The position numbers and the translations under genes were made by a program. Positions 22,221-35,384 of a DNA stretch of 64,000 nucleotides are shown piece by piece (the stretch's first letter is position 1; each line of letters starts with the position of its first letter). Source of the DNA: Saxidomus purpurata (Eukaryota; Mollusca; Bivalvia; Venerida; Veneridae); assembly GCA_022818135.1 (NCBI GenBank), contig JAFMSR010000002.1, positions 23,273,677 to 23,337,676 of the forward strand. The letters run 5' to 3'. Below the pieces are notes generated by a model. That model saw nothing but the letters and a program-made list of their open reading frames with translations. It did no database searches and was not told the DNA's origin.

Positions 22221-25200
22221 CACACTGTATCGGCAAAACGCAACGGCTCCAATTCGACTAGCGTAACGACAAACATGGCCGATTTCATAAACAAAACACA
22301 CGTGAGTATAACAGAATCGTGTTGTTTTTATAGTTGTATTCGCAAATTCTGATGGAATAAATACTCTTACGGAATGCCCACACCTGTCCTGCATTACCGT
22401 AGTTTATCGGCTTTTTCAGACACCCGTGCGTGTAAAAGTAATGCAAGTTGAATGCTGAGGATTCAACGGTAAACAGTGCGAAAACAGACCAAAATACATG
22501 GATTTTGCACAAAATTAGCGAAGTTAAGTTGTTTAGGATAAAACAAATGCACTGGCATTTTACTTTTGTTCAAATCTCGTAAGATTATACTCGTCGTTTA
22601 CCGATCTGGTATTTTCTATGGGCAAAAATCTACCTTTTTAACAATACAACGATTCAGACTCCAATAACAGTTCCAATTTGTTTTTCACCAACCATTTTGA
22701 TAGACATTTTAGAACAATTGCAATTATTAAACAGTTCCGATTCGTTTTTGGCCTCGGGACTGAAAGTCCCCTAGGCCTAAGTTAGCATACCACATTTCAA
22801 GCACTGCTGACAATTTAACTGTGCTATGTGCGAATAACAACTGTAAACATGCGCTTTGGGAAAGTAGTGCAAGACAGACCAGATCAATCTTTTGTTTGAA
22901 TGTCGCATACGATAAGAACATATTACAAATAAAAACAGTACATACAACTTCAAACGATTGCAGAAAGGTCTATAGCTTACGGGCTGCATTACACATTTTT
23001 TTCCGTTTTAAAATTACTGCGCTGTAAGCTGATTACGGAAGATTATCATTTGCATATCACGGAAAAGTACGGATATTTACGGAAATTTACGGAAACGTAC
23101 GAAATTCGATATAAGAGTTTGTAGTTTGATTTTCAAATTTCTGATGCTATTTTATTGACAATTTTCTTATTTATGAACGATTACATATATATTTACCTTA
23201 AAATAAATTTCTTTAAAAAAAGATACAATTTACGTACATTCCCGAGAAGGAACTCACGTGATCAAAATCACCCGCCATTTATCGAGGACGCTGCATGTCA
23301 AGGCCCAGTGAACGGTTTCACCGATTACAACTACAAGGTAACCAAGAATCATTTTTGGTTTTCACTGTTATAGACATTGTACAGTACTGTATTTATATTC
23401 CATTGTTGGTATTGCTTTGTTTATTTCTGTTTCAAGGTCGTGTCCTTGGTACACAATAATGTTCAATCCACATCATCAGATATCGCTTGAAGTTGAACAA
23501 AGCGCAGATTGAATTATTTTTATTGTTCTCTCAAACTATTGATATTGTTGACCATATGTGATTATTTTTCATTTAACGTACGTTTTATAATAAAACAAAC
23601 TTTCCAGCTACCCATATATTTGTGAATCATTCATTCTGTTTCATATACTAAATTTCGCCCTATGCACATTTCGACCCGCGCTTTAGGTAAGGTTCAGCGT
23701 AAATCAAAAGTTGTTTTTAAGGGAGTTAATCTATAGCCCCAAGCCTTCAGCGCTCACAGCGCTTTGATTTCTCAACAGCAGACAGTTATATATAACGAAT
23801 GTAAACGGAAAATAAAAGAATCTGAGAGGGCGTCTAGCGATTTTGTCTTATAGTAATAGTAAACCGAAAATCATGGACTATAACTGTACTGTATTGACAC
23901 CTTTTCTTTATATATTATCACTTGTTAGAAGTGAAAAAAGGAAAGTAAACGATGTTGATGATGGAAAATCCTGACAAAGTGCCTTAAACCATTGGCATTA
24001 GTTCAGAATTCGGTGTTTTATTTTAGCTCGATTGTGAAGGAAGCTTGTAGCTTATCGAGTCACTCTTGAGTCAGCTTCCTGGAAAAAATTGTACTGGCGT
24101 CATATGAGGAAGTACAGTCGTGACCCCAGTGGGGCTCGAATCCACAACCTCCGGGATGAGCGGCCGACACCTTAACGTCTACACCACCGCTTTCTCTGAT
24201 TTATGTTTGTGTTAGGATATATTCTAAAAATAATGTCTGCGCTTTACCTCTAAAATCTCTTGTTGGAAATTCATCAAAACTGGCAGAAATCTTGGGTAAT
24301 TATGTTTACTTTATGCATACTGGACTGTAGGGTAAGTAGCTCAAATTCAAGGCCACAGGTATTTGTATAACCTCCAAAGCCCGATGTTAAGGTCACTGTA
24401 GCTGGGTAATATAACACGCGGTTTAGAGCCTCGTTACCGCCAAAATGTCTTGTATGTCTTGTATTTCAAATACTAGTATAGAGTGTGAAGTAGATACCAA
24501 AAATGTTCCTGTTTATTTTAGGTTAAAAGCTCTACTTTAAGTTGTTTCAATTAAATTTCGAAATCCGTGGGAAATAGCATCAGAAAGCATGACACACGTT
24601 ACATCATTTACACGACGTCAAAGTTATTCGTTATGCTGGGTACACTTGTTTATGTCAATCCGGGTTGAAGGTTTTGATATTTTTAGTCCGTTGAGACATC
24701 TACATGTGACGTTTATATCAATATAAAAAGCGAAAAGTATTTGTAAATAATTACAAGACTGCATATATAAACGATTATTGCTAGCAGTTAACGCGTCAGG
24801 TCAAATGAAATTTGTGGCAATATGTCACTTCAGATCTTGAAAATGAGTACTCAATTATATGTAAATGTCCACTTTATAATGAACTACGTCGAAAATACAT
24901 AAGGAAATACTTTTATGCGAGTCCGTCTATGTAAGATTTTTTAGAACTTCTACAAAACAAATCATCTCTGATACAAGTATCTGTGTTTATAGAAGAAGCT
25001 TTGTTCTTACGAAATGTTATTTTGAACTCCCATTCGAACTGGTAAGAATAATAATGTTCATCCGCGTTTTCGACTACTGAAAGTCATAATTATTAGTTTC
25101 ATATTGTTTGTATGACCTGTAAATATTCACGTGACGATGTTAATATCATATGAACAATACGATGCACACTATGTATAAGTCGGAAATAAAAAAAATGTTC

Positions 25201-25640
25201 TTCTCTCCTCATGAATCTTGTCATTTTAGCAAAGTATTTGGAATATTTTCATGTTCGATGTTTATTTTACAATGAGGAGGGACAAGATGGCATAAACCCG
25301 TGAGATTTTTCGATAAGAGATTCTTTTATAACAGCAATTTGTTCTAAAATGTCTTTGAAAATGGTTGGTGAAAAACGAATTGGAACTGTTTCGTTATATC
25401 CTAAACTGGAGTCTGAATCGTTGTATTGCTGAAAATGTAGACATACCAGATCGGTAAACTAAGAGTATAATCTTACGAGATTTGACCAAAAGTAACATGC
25501 CAGTGCATTTGTTTTATCCTAAACAACTAAACTTCGCTAATTTTGTGCAAAATCCATGTATTTTGGTCTGTTTTCGCACTGTTTACCGTTGAATCCTCAG
25601 CATTCAACTTGCATTACTTTCACACGCACGGGTGTCTGAA
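22221..25640. mobile_element. Foldback element, long copy with truncated right end (copy 2)
   Basis: The left arm (22221-22745) starts CACACTGTATCGGCAAAACG. An inverted right arm is present at about 25330-25640, but its outer part is lost. Interior blocks (about 23793-23990, 24410-24480, 24895-25300) match the third copy at 59311-59540, 60623-60690 and 60710-61150. A SINE inserted at about 24020-24200 accounts for some of the extra length. No transposase frame. Confidence 0.7.
24020..24205 (-). mobile_element. tRNA-derived SINE head inside foldback copy 2
   Basis: On the minus strand a tRNA-like box A (GGTGGTGTAGACGTTAAGG) and box B (GGATTCGAGCCCC) are spaced as in a tRNA with a long variable arm. 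The block is absent from the equivalent place in copy 3. Confidence 0.6.
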
Positions 25641-26084
25641 ATCACCACGGTACCCGATGTAACAGTCCATACCGAGATGACCAAGACTCTCTTAAGAAGA
25701 TATATTTCGATTGTTGAAATACATATTTATTCCGCAAACGATTATAAACAATATTTGCTGACAATAACAAGCCTATATTCTTAGATTGTGTTGTGTTTTT
25801 GTAGTAGTATAGATATTTTGTATTTGAAGCGGAAATAATTGTTTTACTCACGATCCTAATGAGTAAAAGATAATATGTATAAGTAGAAATAAACAATTAG
25901 ATCAACAGTGCCATATGGAGCAATATCGTTTTCTTTTTCACAAGTGTAAACTTATTATAAACTAGACCTATCACTGAATGTGATTAATACCCCTGAAAGA
26001 CCGCTTTATCAATTGAGGAAGTTAGTAGAAACAAAACACCATGCAAAAAAAAACTAAATACAATGTAGACAAATTGTTCTTGGC

Positions 26085-26535
26085 AGATAGAGTTATGGTT
26101 CTTGTACACTGCACTTCCTCTCATTGTGCTTGTCCATTGTATGAAGTTGTATTGAATCCAACTAGTTGTTTTCAAGTTATGCTTCGGACAAGGGAAAGTA
26201 ACAAATGACAATAACTCTGTAATTCGTCAAGATATAGTTAGGTTCTTGTACACTGCACTTCCTCTTATTGTGCTTGACCATTGTATGAAGTTTTATTGAA
26301 TTCCCACCTGTAGTTTTCAAGTTGTGCTCTGGACAAGGAGAAGTAACAATGGGCAATAACTATGTAATTACTTAAGATAGAGTTATGCTTCTTAAACAAG
26401 GCACTCCCTCTAATTGTGCTTGACCATTGTATGAAATTGCATTGAATCCCAACTAATAATTTTCAAGGTAATGCTTCGGACAATGAAAAGTAACAAAGGG
26501 CAATAACTCTGTAATTACTTAAGATAGAGTTATGC
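26085..26535 (+). repeat. Tandem repeat, unit about 143 bp, three copies
   Basis: Units share AAGATAGAGTTATG, CACTTCCTCTCATTGTGCTTG, CAAGTTATGCTTCGGACAA and GGCAATAACTCTGTAATT. Confidence 0.6.
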
Positions 26536-27110
26536 TTCTTGTGTACTGTATTGGAAATGAGTTTGCATCATCTTTTGCAATTCTGATGGTAATGAGAGAG
26601 CATTTTACCATGACAAGCACACAAGGCTGGAAACATCTCCGAAAACCGAATACACATGGCTTCCAGTGTCTTCGTTTTATTCAAAGCAAAAGCCAGAGAC
26701 CAAAGACAAACGTGATTTTATGTAGCATATTAAAACTGACCAATCATGAGAAACAAATCTTTTTATTAGCAAAATAAACCTCATATCTCAAGGCTCATTG
26801 TATATGGCGCGGAAGTGGGGGATGGCTTCGTATTGTGTAGTATAAGCCTTCCGTGCCCATGTCCCTTCAATAAATAAATAGCATTAGATAGAGTGCTAGG
26901 TACTTAGAATCATTTCTGTGAAACAATTTCAAAATGTTACAAACGATTTCTGAAAAGCAGCTTTATTCAGTATTAAAAATCCTCTGGAAGTTGGTCACAT
27001 CGACATCTCTTGAATGATCTTGGCAGTGAGTCACACACTCATAATGCTTGCAAATGTATTACAAAATCTGAACAAAGGTTTCAGAGGAGAATTTTAAAAT
27101 GATTTACAGG
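26536..27110. other. No feature recognised
   Basis: AT-rich sequence after the 143-bp array. No coding evidence. Confidence 0.4.
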
Positions 27111-27111
27111 A

Positions 27112-28790
27112 AAGAAGAGGGCCATGATTGCCCTATTTCGCTCACCTTGGTAGCATTATACAATGTCACCACATCACAGACAATAAGGTAAAAGTACAGT
27201 ACACTGTAGCTCAAACATCTAGGTCAATGGGGCAGGGCCATTTTTTACCCTTAGTGCAAAGTTCAAACAGGTTTGGGAGAGGACCACTGCTCCATTCCAA
27301 ATAAGCTCTAAACCTTGCTATTCTGTAAACAGAAGTTTTTCAAAAAGAAATCCTAAATAAGTCTATGTAAAATAGTCCACCCTGGAGTTTGCCCAACTTT
27401 GAATACACTTGGTAGGGTACCACTAGGCAATGCTACACAACAACTATCTAAACTATGGGCCTTATGGTTTTAGACAAGAAGAGTTTATGAAGTACAAGTC
27501 TATGTTACAAAAAAGATGGTCAAGATCTTCCTATTACTCATCTGGCTACCATTGGCTATAATACAAGGTCAACAATTGCATCAAAGGAAGAGTCACTTTT
27601 GACCTGGGGCTCATAATTTTAATAGTATTTGTAGAGGTCCACTACACAATGATTCATTCCAAAAATCTAAGACTCTGGGCATTGTAGATTTTGTATTATT
27701 CTATGAAATCAAGTGACCATAGGCCAGTGTTAATTTTGACCCAAGGGTCATGATTTGAACAATCTTGGTAGAGATCCACAAGGCAATGCTTCATGCCAAA
27801 TATCTAGGCCATGTAATGATAAATGACAAATATCTAAACTTAAAGCCTTGTGGTTTCAGAGAAGAAGATTTTTACAGTAAACTCCGCTTATAACGAACTC
27901 CTCAGGCCCTATCAAATTTGTTCCTTATATCCAGAGTTCCTTATATCCATATATCGAACAAGTTCCTTATATACGATTTATATATATCGAACTAAAATAT
28001 ATATTGAACAAGTATTTTTACAGTCAAATGTAATAAAATCCAAACCATCAACTTTTGATTTTCCTACCTCCTTTTGAGGAGTTATAAAGATATATAACTG
28101 TTACATGTATCCTTTTCTATACCCGTACATCTATGTAAAATAATTGCAAGAATTTATAAAACACAAAAAAGACAGTTCATGTACTCATTGGCAATTCTTA
28201 AACAAATACAATTGAAGAATGCTGATTTTCGCTCACTTGCCATAATTTGATATATTTTACAAGGTATTTTTCCCAAAATGGGAGTTCATCAGGTCTGCAT
28301 GCTAGACTCGCTCAAAATTATTAACGTAAAATATTATCACTTGAATATCATCTTAGCAATTATGTTTGTACTCTCATTTAACTAGTTTACCAAAACGTTA
28401 CACATTTGTAATGATTTACTTTTATGAATAATAGCTACAATTGTGCTATAAAATACAATGCAGATGGCAAAAGAAAAATGCAAAATCAACAGATTTTTTA
28501 AAACTTTTCGGGACATATTTGCAGTTCGATATATTATACGATTACTTTACTATACATTTTGCATTGTTGGGCCAGAAAATACTGTTCCTTATATCCGAAG
28601 TTTCCTTATAACCGTATATTTTTACATTAAACAAAGAAGGGAAAAAATCGGGCCCAAAAAAACTGTTCGTTATATCTAAAGTAACGTTATATCCGGAGTC
28701 GATATATACGGAGTTTACTGTATAGTCTTTCCTCTATAAGCCCTGAGTGGGGTCTCTTTGTGCATTTCTTGGCAGAGCTTGAAATTCCAA
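27112..28790 (+). repeat. Interspersed repeat (AGAGGGCCATGATTGCCC start) split by a MITE
   Basis: It opens with GAGGGCCATGATTGCCCTAT and TTCGCTCACCT and holds several imperfect ~70-150 bp units (GGTAGAGGTCCAC-like, AGGCAATGCTAC-like, AAATATCTAAGCTCTAGGC-like). The reading is broken at 27874 and resumes after 28720. Related pieces lie at about 5940-6130, 12000-12330 and 32800-32990. The start sequence recurs in reverse at 34655-34690. Confidence 0.55.
27875..28720. mobile_element. pogo/Tigger-type MITE
   Basis: The 846-bp element starts CAGTAAACTCCGCTTATA and ends TATACGGAGTTTACTG. It is flanked by TA at 27873-27874 and 28721-28722, the target duplication of the Tc1/mariner/pogo superfamily. 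Subterminal repeats of GTTCCTTATATCC are present. No transposase. Confidence 0.8.
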
Positions 28791-28882
28791 GTAAAGTATT
28801 CACAACCTCTTTACAGATAAAGATCACGATATTTTTTAATAGTTATAGGATAGGTGTTATGGGCATATAAAACATAAGTCTG

Positions 28883-29115
28883 CTTAGTTGTGGTCGAGTG
28901 GTTAATGTCAACGACTTGAAATTATTGTAACCTCTCATTGATTGAGAGTCTTGGCTTTGAGCCATGCTACCAACCAAGTCTCTTTATGTGATAAAGTTGG
29001 CAGTTTCTTAAGGAAAGGAGACTAGTACTTGTTCTTCCCAGGAGTGAAAGTTAGGTAGACTGCACGCCTATTAAATGACCAAGATACTATTGAAATGGGC
29101 ATTAAACTCCTTCAA
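28883..29115 (+). mobile_element. Degenerate tRNA-derived SINE
   Basis: A box-A-like GTGGTCGAGTGGTTAATG and a box-B-like GGCTTTGAGCC are followed by a tail with AGGTAGACTGCACGCC and GGGCATTAAACTCCTTCAA. Confidence 0.5.
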
Positions 29116-29129
29116 CAATCTATGGGCAT

Positions 29130-29934
29130 ATAACAGAATATATTTGATGTACTTAGGAAATATATCGGGAATGTATGTGGAAAAATAGAGGCTGAAGGAC
29201 AAGATTTTTACAACAGACCTTCCCTTTATTTTGCTCCAGTACATAACATATATTGCATGGTTGAAAAAAAAAACAAAAACAATTTTTAACTTCCTTTTTT
29301 TCTCATCCCGTCTGATGCCTCAAACAAAAACTGTTTAATTTACCATGTATTTCTATCAATACCTTAAAATTAAATTTATTCTATCAACAATAATCTTTTC
29401 AGTATTTTATTGCTTATTGCATTCAGTCTGACCTTTCCATTGTTTGAAGGCTGTGGTGTTTGTACTAAATTCTGGAAGACTGCCAGCAATATAACTTATT
29501 TATTATAAAATTAAAGACATTCCAAAGCACATGCATTGTTGTTACCAGTGATGAAGATCCTTCCATATGGGGATGATTTGAACACATTTCTACCTATAGC
29601 TATCAAGTCTGTATGTACAACAATTAGTTCTGACTTTTTCCTTTATATCAGCATTAAGCTTCAGTTCAAATGTAATCTCTTCAAATACATCGCTTCTTGA
29701 AATCTGAAAATGGAAACAATATTGCACATGTTCTCTATTTCTACATTTGAGGTCTACGATACCTTTGACAATTACAGAAAGACATGCATGTACATGATTG
29801 TATGTGGAAAAAGTTTTTCATTTGCCTAGAGTTCTGCTATTTGCCACGACTAATTTTTTTTGACAGTTGACGACAGAAGATAAAAGTAGCCACATGAAAT
29901 AGAACTGCAAGTCATTACATTGTGTAACTTTTTT
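29130..29934. other. No feature recognised
   Basis: AT-rich sequence without coding or repeat structure that I can support. Confidence 0.35.
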
Positions 29935-29936
29935 AT

Positions 29937-30485
29937 GCCCCCTTTGAAGAAGAGGGGTATATTGGTTTGCAGATGACAGTCAGTACGTCACTTGGTCATT
30001 TCGTCAGTCTACCAACTGGTTACTTTGTCTGTCTACTAACTGGTTACTGGATGATAACTCAAGAACACTTGAGCCTAGAATATTGAAACTTGATGTGGAG
30101 GTGGGTCATGACCAGAAAAGGACCTCTATTGTTTCTGAGGTCAGTATGTCAAAGGTCAAGGTCACAGTGACCCGGAAAAGTAGTAAAACGGTTTCCACAT
30201 GGTAATTCGAAAAAACGTGGGCCTAACATCTTGAAACTTAATGTGGAGGTCAGTCATGACCAGTAGAGGACCTCTATTGATTATGAGGTCAGTAGAGGTC
30301 AAAGGTCACCGTGACCCAGAATTGTAAAATGGTTTCAGGACAACAACTTAAGAATGCGTGGGCCTAGCATCTTGAAATTTGATGTGGAGGCAGATGACCC
30401 CTTTTTATTTTGATGTCAGTAGGTCAAAGATCACAGTGACCCGGGATTGGTGAAACTTTTATGTGCAAGCTAAGTATCATTCATG
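29937..30485 (+). repeat. Interspersed repeat with ~110-bp internal units
   Basis: Opens ATGCCCCCTTTGAAGAAGAG. Inner units repeat TTGAAACTTGATGTGGAGG, AGGACCTCTATTG and AAGGTCACAGTGACCC three times. A family typical of bivalve genomes. Confidence 0.55.
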
Positions 30486-31176
30486 AGATCTCAATAAACG
30501 TGCACTGGATTGACTAGACACTTCAATTTAAACATTTTTTGGTATTAATCCATCAAGTTAGATAACTCTTTATTGTATTTCCAAATTATATTTGTTTTGT
30601 TTGCTACAAGATGAACAGTGTTATGGATCTTTAATTGTAGAATAATGAAATTACTTTTGATGGAGTTGCTAAGCGTTCACAGATAAAGCTGTAAGAATAC
30701 TTTAGCAGGTTATTTTACCAGATGGCTCATGTTTATATAATTGTTCTTTCATATGATGGAATATGTAAACTGATTTATAGAATTGATGTTATTAAAGGGG
30801 CATTCCCTACAATGAGCAGATTATTTTCTCTAAATGTTAACAATGACCTAAATGTATGTAAAATACTAAATAAATATATTTTTCAAGAAGAACATAATTA
30901 TATATCGAAAAATGTCTCATTTACCCACAGTGTTCCAATATGGGGACAGTTTATGATAAATTGTTATCCACCACAAAATTATGAAACAAGATTTAGGATG
31001 ACACTGCTTCTTTAATTGTTATTGTACAGTTAGGAGTTTGGAGTAATGTAACAGTCTGTCATACACAGACTCATTGACCCTGTGTGGAAAACAATCTAGA
31101 TATTCATGTTTACCATATATATTGATGCACAATCTTGCAACATCTGCAGCTCAAAATAAAAGAACTGACATTTCTT
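30486..31176. other. No feature recognised
   Basis: A 97-codon open frame at 30722-31015 has no motif, and its composition is AT-driven. It is not supported as a gene. Confidence 0.4.
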
Positions 31177-31184
31177 ACATAGAT

Positions 31185-32186
31185 ACGGAAGCACAGAGGT
31201 GACATGTGGGAATATTTTTTATATTATCACGTGGCCACGTGATAATAAAAAAAGAAAAAACGAAAAACTAAAGTTATCCGTGGGCCACGTGATAATAAAA
31301 AAAAAAAAAAACGAAAAACTAAGCGTTATCGGCGTGGCCACGCCGATAATAAAAAAAAAAAAAGCGAAAAACTAAAAGTTATTGCGTTTTGTTTTTCGTT
31401 TTTCTTTTTTTATTATCGCGTGCACGCAGATAACGCTTTAGTTTTTCGTTTTTTTTTTTTTTTATTATCACGTGGCCACGTGATAACGCTTAGTTTTTCG
31501 TTTTTTCTTTTTTTATTATCACGTGGCCACGTGATAACGTTTAGTTTCTCGTTTTTCTTTTTTTATTATCACGTGGCCACGCGATAACTTTAGTTTTTCG
31601 TTTTTTCTTTTTTTTATTATCACGTGGCCACGCGATAACTTTAGTTTTTCGTTTTTTCTTTTTTTATTATCACGTGGCCACGTGATAACGTTTAGTTTTT
31701 CGTTTTTTCTTTTTTTATTATCACGTGGCCACATGATAACGTTTAGTTTTTCGTTTTTTTTTTTTTATTATCACGTGGACACGCGATAACTTTAGTTTTT
31801 CGTTTTTTCTTTTTTTTTATTATCACGTGGCCACGTGATAACGTTTAGTTTTGCGTTTTTTCTTTTTTATTATCACGTGGCCACGCCGATAACTTTAGTT
31901 TTTCGTTTTTTCTTTTTTTTATTATCACGTGGCCACGCGATAACTTTAGTTTTTCGTTTTTTCTTTTTTTTATTATCACGTGGCCACGCGATAACGTTTA
32001 GTTTTTCGTTTTTTCTTTTTTTATTATCACGTGGCCACGCGATAACGTTTAGTTTTTCATTTTTTCTTTTTTTATTATCACGTGGCCACGCGATAACGTT
32101 TAGTTTTTCGTTTTTTCTTTTTTTATTATCACGTGGCCACGTGATAATATAAAAAAAATTCCCACATGTCACCTCTGTGCTTCCGT
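31185..32186. mobile_element. Foldback element carrying a palindromic double E-box array
   Basis: A 1002-bp element with near-identical ~60-bp inverted ends starting ACGGAAGCACAGAGGTGACA, flanked by the 8-bp direct repeat ACATAGAT (31177-31184 and 32187-32194). The inside is about 18 units of roughly 52 bp. Each has a palindrome close to ATCACGTGGCCACGTGAT and an A/T-rich spacer (TTTAGTTTTTCGTTTTTTC). The spacers point one way before about 31385 and the other way after it. The simple periodicity produces long meaningless frames on both strands. Confidence 0.85.
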
Positions 32187-32799
32187 ACATAGATGTATTG
32201 CCTAATGTTTTTACTATTTCATCACATGCTTTAAATGTTGACAAGTTACAAGGTTCCTATTAAGGTGTAAAACTCAGGGACTTGGTACACAGAAGGGCCA
32301 TGGAAAAGGTAAGGGAAGTTTCAGAAATATAATTATGTAGTGATACCAATGATTTGGGAAACATTTGAAGAGATGTCATGTTTTGTTGATTTTCACTGTT
32401 AGAACAAATCTTAAAGAACTTAGAAGTAGAACTTGGCATTATAATTTAATTAGAATAGATATCTTAGACTGCAATAGAGGGCAGTCTGTCCAAGAACCAC
32501 TACTCTATGTAGCACCATTTCTTTTTATTATCTCCCTTCATTTGAAATTGATGTGAACATGTATTGTGCTTGTCCACAAACTCAAAACTTTTTATGAGAT
32601 ATATCTGTTTAACACAGTAATAAAAGGCATTGAGAGGTTAAAAGTTAAGGAAATATAATCCTGTTATGGGGGTGACATGCTTTTGCCTTAAAAACACCTA
32701 CAGTAAAAATAAAATTTGTTTCATGTTTGAATCTTAAATTTCCATTCCTGTGGTAAAAATTGTTTTAACACAAGAACCCTTGACTTTATGTGATTTTGG

Positions 32800-32995
32800 T
32801 GTTTTAGCTCCCCAAGTCAAAATTGACCCTACACAGGCGGTCACTTGCTTTTACATAGGCATTTAAAGGAAAGACCACAAGGCCTAGAGATTTTAGCATG
32901 TGACATAACCTAGTTGACCTCTACCAAGATTGTTCAAATTGTTCTGCCCCCCCCCACCCGGGTCAAAATAGACCCCGCCCGTAGGTCATGTTTTT
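32800..32995 (-). repeat. Fragment of the interspersed repeat seen at 27112
   Basis: Contains the reverse complement of the family blocks (CTCTACCAAGATTGTTCAAAT, AAAGACCACAAGGCCTAGAG) and a C-run at 32947-32955. Confidence 0.4.
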
Positions 32996-33400
32996 ACATA
33001 GGCTTATATCGTATACCTGTCATAAATACTTAATCCTGATTGGCCGATAGCGCTCACTTTCCAGGTTCACAAAAGTATGTGTAGACCTAGACAAGATGCC
33101 CATGTGCAACATGTCGAGCCCGCCATATGTCAAAAGGGCTAACTCCTTACCAAGCAGAGATGGGTCAAAATACACCGAAATATTGGATGTAACATGCATG
33201 TTGTACCACAGAAAATTGGTCTCCATTTTTCTCTACGGCCAGTAATGAAAAAGTTACAATATAAGCTATTTATAGTAACAACAAAGGGAAGTAATTCTAA
33301 AAACAAGGGTAGACCATGGTGGTGAACATTTGTACAAAATAACATCAAAATCCCTCCATGCATGAAGAAGAAATGCTCCAGACAAAGATATTCTTGACTT

Positions 33401-33900
33401 NNNNNNNNNNNNNNNNNNNNNNNNNNNNNNNNNNNNNNNNNNNNNNNNNNNNNNNNNNNNNNNNNNNNNNNNNNNNNNNNNNNNNNNNNNNNNNNNNNNN
33501 NNNNNNNNNNNNNNNNNNNNNNNNNNNNNNNNNNNNNNNNNNNNNNNNNNNNNNNNNNNNNNNNNNNNNNNNNNNNNNNNNNNNNNNNNNNNNNNNNNNN
33601 NNNNNNNNNNNNNNNNNNNNNNNNNNNNNNNNNNNNNNNNNNNNNNNNNNNNNNNNNNNNNNNNNNNNNNNNNNNNNNNNNNNNNNNNNNNNNNNNNNNN
33701 NNNNNNNNNNNNNNNNNNNNNNNNNNNNNNNNNNNNNNNNNNNNNNNNNNNNNNNNNNNNNNNNNNNNNNNNNNNNNNNNNNNNNNNNNNNNNNNNNNNN
33801 NNNNNNNNNNNNNNNNNNNNNNNNNNNNNNNNNNNNNNNNNNNNNNNNNNNNNNNNNNNNNNNNNNNNNNNNNNNNNNNNNNNNNNNNNNNNNNNNNNNN
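33401..33900. other. Assembly gap (500 N)
   Basis: Exactly 500 N, a fixed-size placeholder of unknown true length. Confidence 0.99.
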
Positions 33901-33904
33901 TTGC

Positions 33905-34690
33905 CTTGATGAAATCTAGGTGGAAATCGAATATAGGTCATCTGGGGTCAAAATCTAGGTCACGAAGTCAAATCATAGAAAAACCTTGTGTATGCAATAG
34001 AGGTAGCACTTTTCATTGGATTTTCATGAAACTTGGTCCGTTTGATTGCCCTGATTAGTATCGAGTGCGAATATGGGTCATCTGGGATCAAAATATAGGT
34101 TCCGGGGGTCAAATTAAAGAAAAACCTTTTGTATGCAAAAGAGATTGTATTTTACATTGGATCTTCTTGCAACTGGGTCAGAATTATTGCCTAGAATATG
34201 GATCATGTGGGGTCAAAGACTAGGTCACCGGGTCAAATCATTGTGTATGCAATTTGGATTGCAATTTTCACTGGATCTTCATGAAACTTGGTCAGATTGA
34301 CAATCTTGATGCAATCTTTATCTAGTGCGAATATGGATTACCTGAAGTCAAAATATAGGTCATGGGGTCATATCATAGAAAAACCTTGTGTATGCCATAG
34401 AGGTTTCATGTTATATTGGATCTTCATAAAACTTGGTCAGTATGAGTGTCTTGACGAAATTGAGGTGGAGTATGAATGTAGGTAATCTGGGGTTAAAAAC
34501 TAGGTCATCCGGTTAAAAGTCTTATGTATGCCATACAGGTGACATTCATGTCAATTGGTTAGAAGGTTTGTCTTGTCAAGGTCAAACAGAATGTTTGTGT
34601 TTATGATATTTAGTTAAGGGTTAAGTTTAGTCACATATTGTCATAAGTAGGTCTCAGGTGAGCGATATAGGGCCATCTTGGCCCTCTTGT
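33905..34690 (-). repeat. Interspersed repeat with ~160-bp tandem units
   Basis: About four units share GGTCATCTGGGGTCAAAA, AAAACCTTGTGTATGCAA and GGATCTTCATGAAACTTGG. It ends GGTGAGCGATATAGGGCCAT, the reverse complement of the start sequence at 27112. It probably continues into the N gap. Confidence 0.6.
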
Positions 34691-35317
34691 AATTACATAA
34701 GTCTATGCAACTTAAACCGAACCGTATACCAGAAATTATTCATCAATATTTAGTAACCATTAAACAATTTAACATAATCTTAATCGCAATAAAGTATTAA
34801 GTATATGTATACAATGTAGAGTTACAGTAACAACACATTATTACTTTTAGTCTTTAAATTTCACCAACTAATGAGCCTGCCCAAATAATCGTGAATAATA
34901 GTATGACTACAAAGTTCAAGAAAATTAATAAAAAAATGGTAAAGCAAAGCAAAATGTAAAGTTTATGAATTGGGCATCAATTCATCTATGATAAATTTTG
35001 TCTTATACTATTCTTAATATAATGACAAAGAATGACGAACTTTTACCGTTTAGATTTCAAATACAGCCACTACCGTATTTATATACATATTCTTAATTTC
35101 ACATTACCAGATAAGTAAAACAGAAGAAAAAAGTAAATAAAGTAGAGGGCAAACGACATGGAGACTGACTAGAATGGTGAAGGAGAAAATAAGCTGATAT
35201 TGTATATAAGAAATACGCCTTATGGTTTCGTACAAGATAAACAATCCGTTAGGTTGCCATGGCAATCACAGTTCTGCAAGGAAAGCAATTTAAATTTTTA
35301 AACACTTTTTATTATAG
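34691..35317. other. No feature recognised
   Basis: AT-rich sequence between repeats. No coding evidence. Confidence 0.35.
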
Positions 35318-35384
35318 GGGGCTACCCAAGAAACATTCCTGTGAAGTTTGGTTGCAATTGACTCAGTGGTTTTTGAGGCAATGT

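Noticed and set aside
23255..23335. Possible captured exon in foldback copy 2 ending at ACAAG|GTAACC
   Set aside because: A donor-like site is present but no acceptor and no recognised domain.
31519..32244. Open frames of 71-123 codons on both strands
   Set aside because: They come from the 52-bp palindromic array inside a foldback element; the peptides are low-complexity repeats.
33345..33941. Long open frames across N
   Set aside because: Translation through unknown bases; not sequence evidence. The same applies to 51599-52534.
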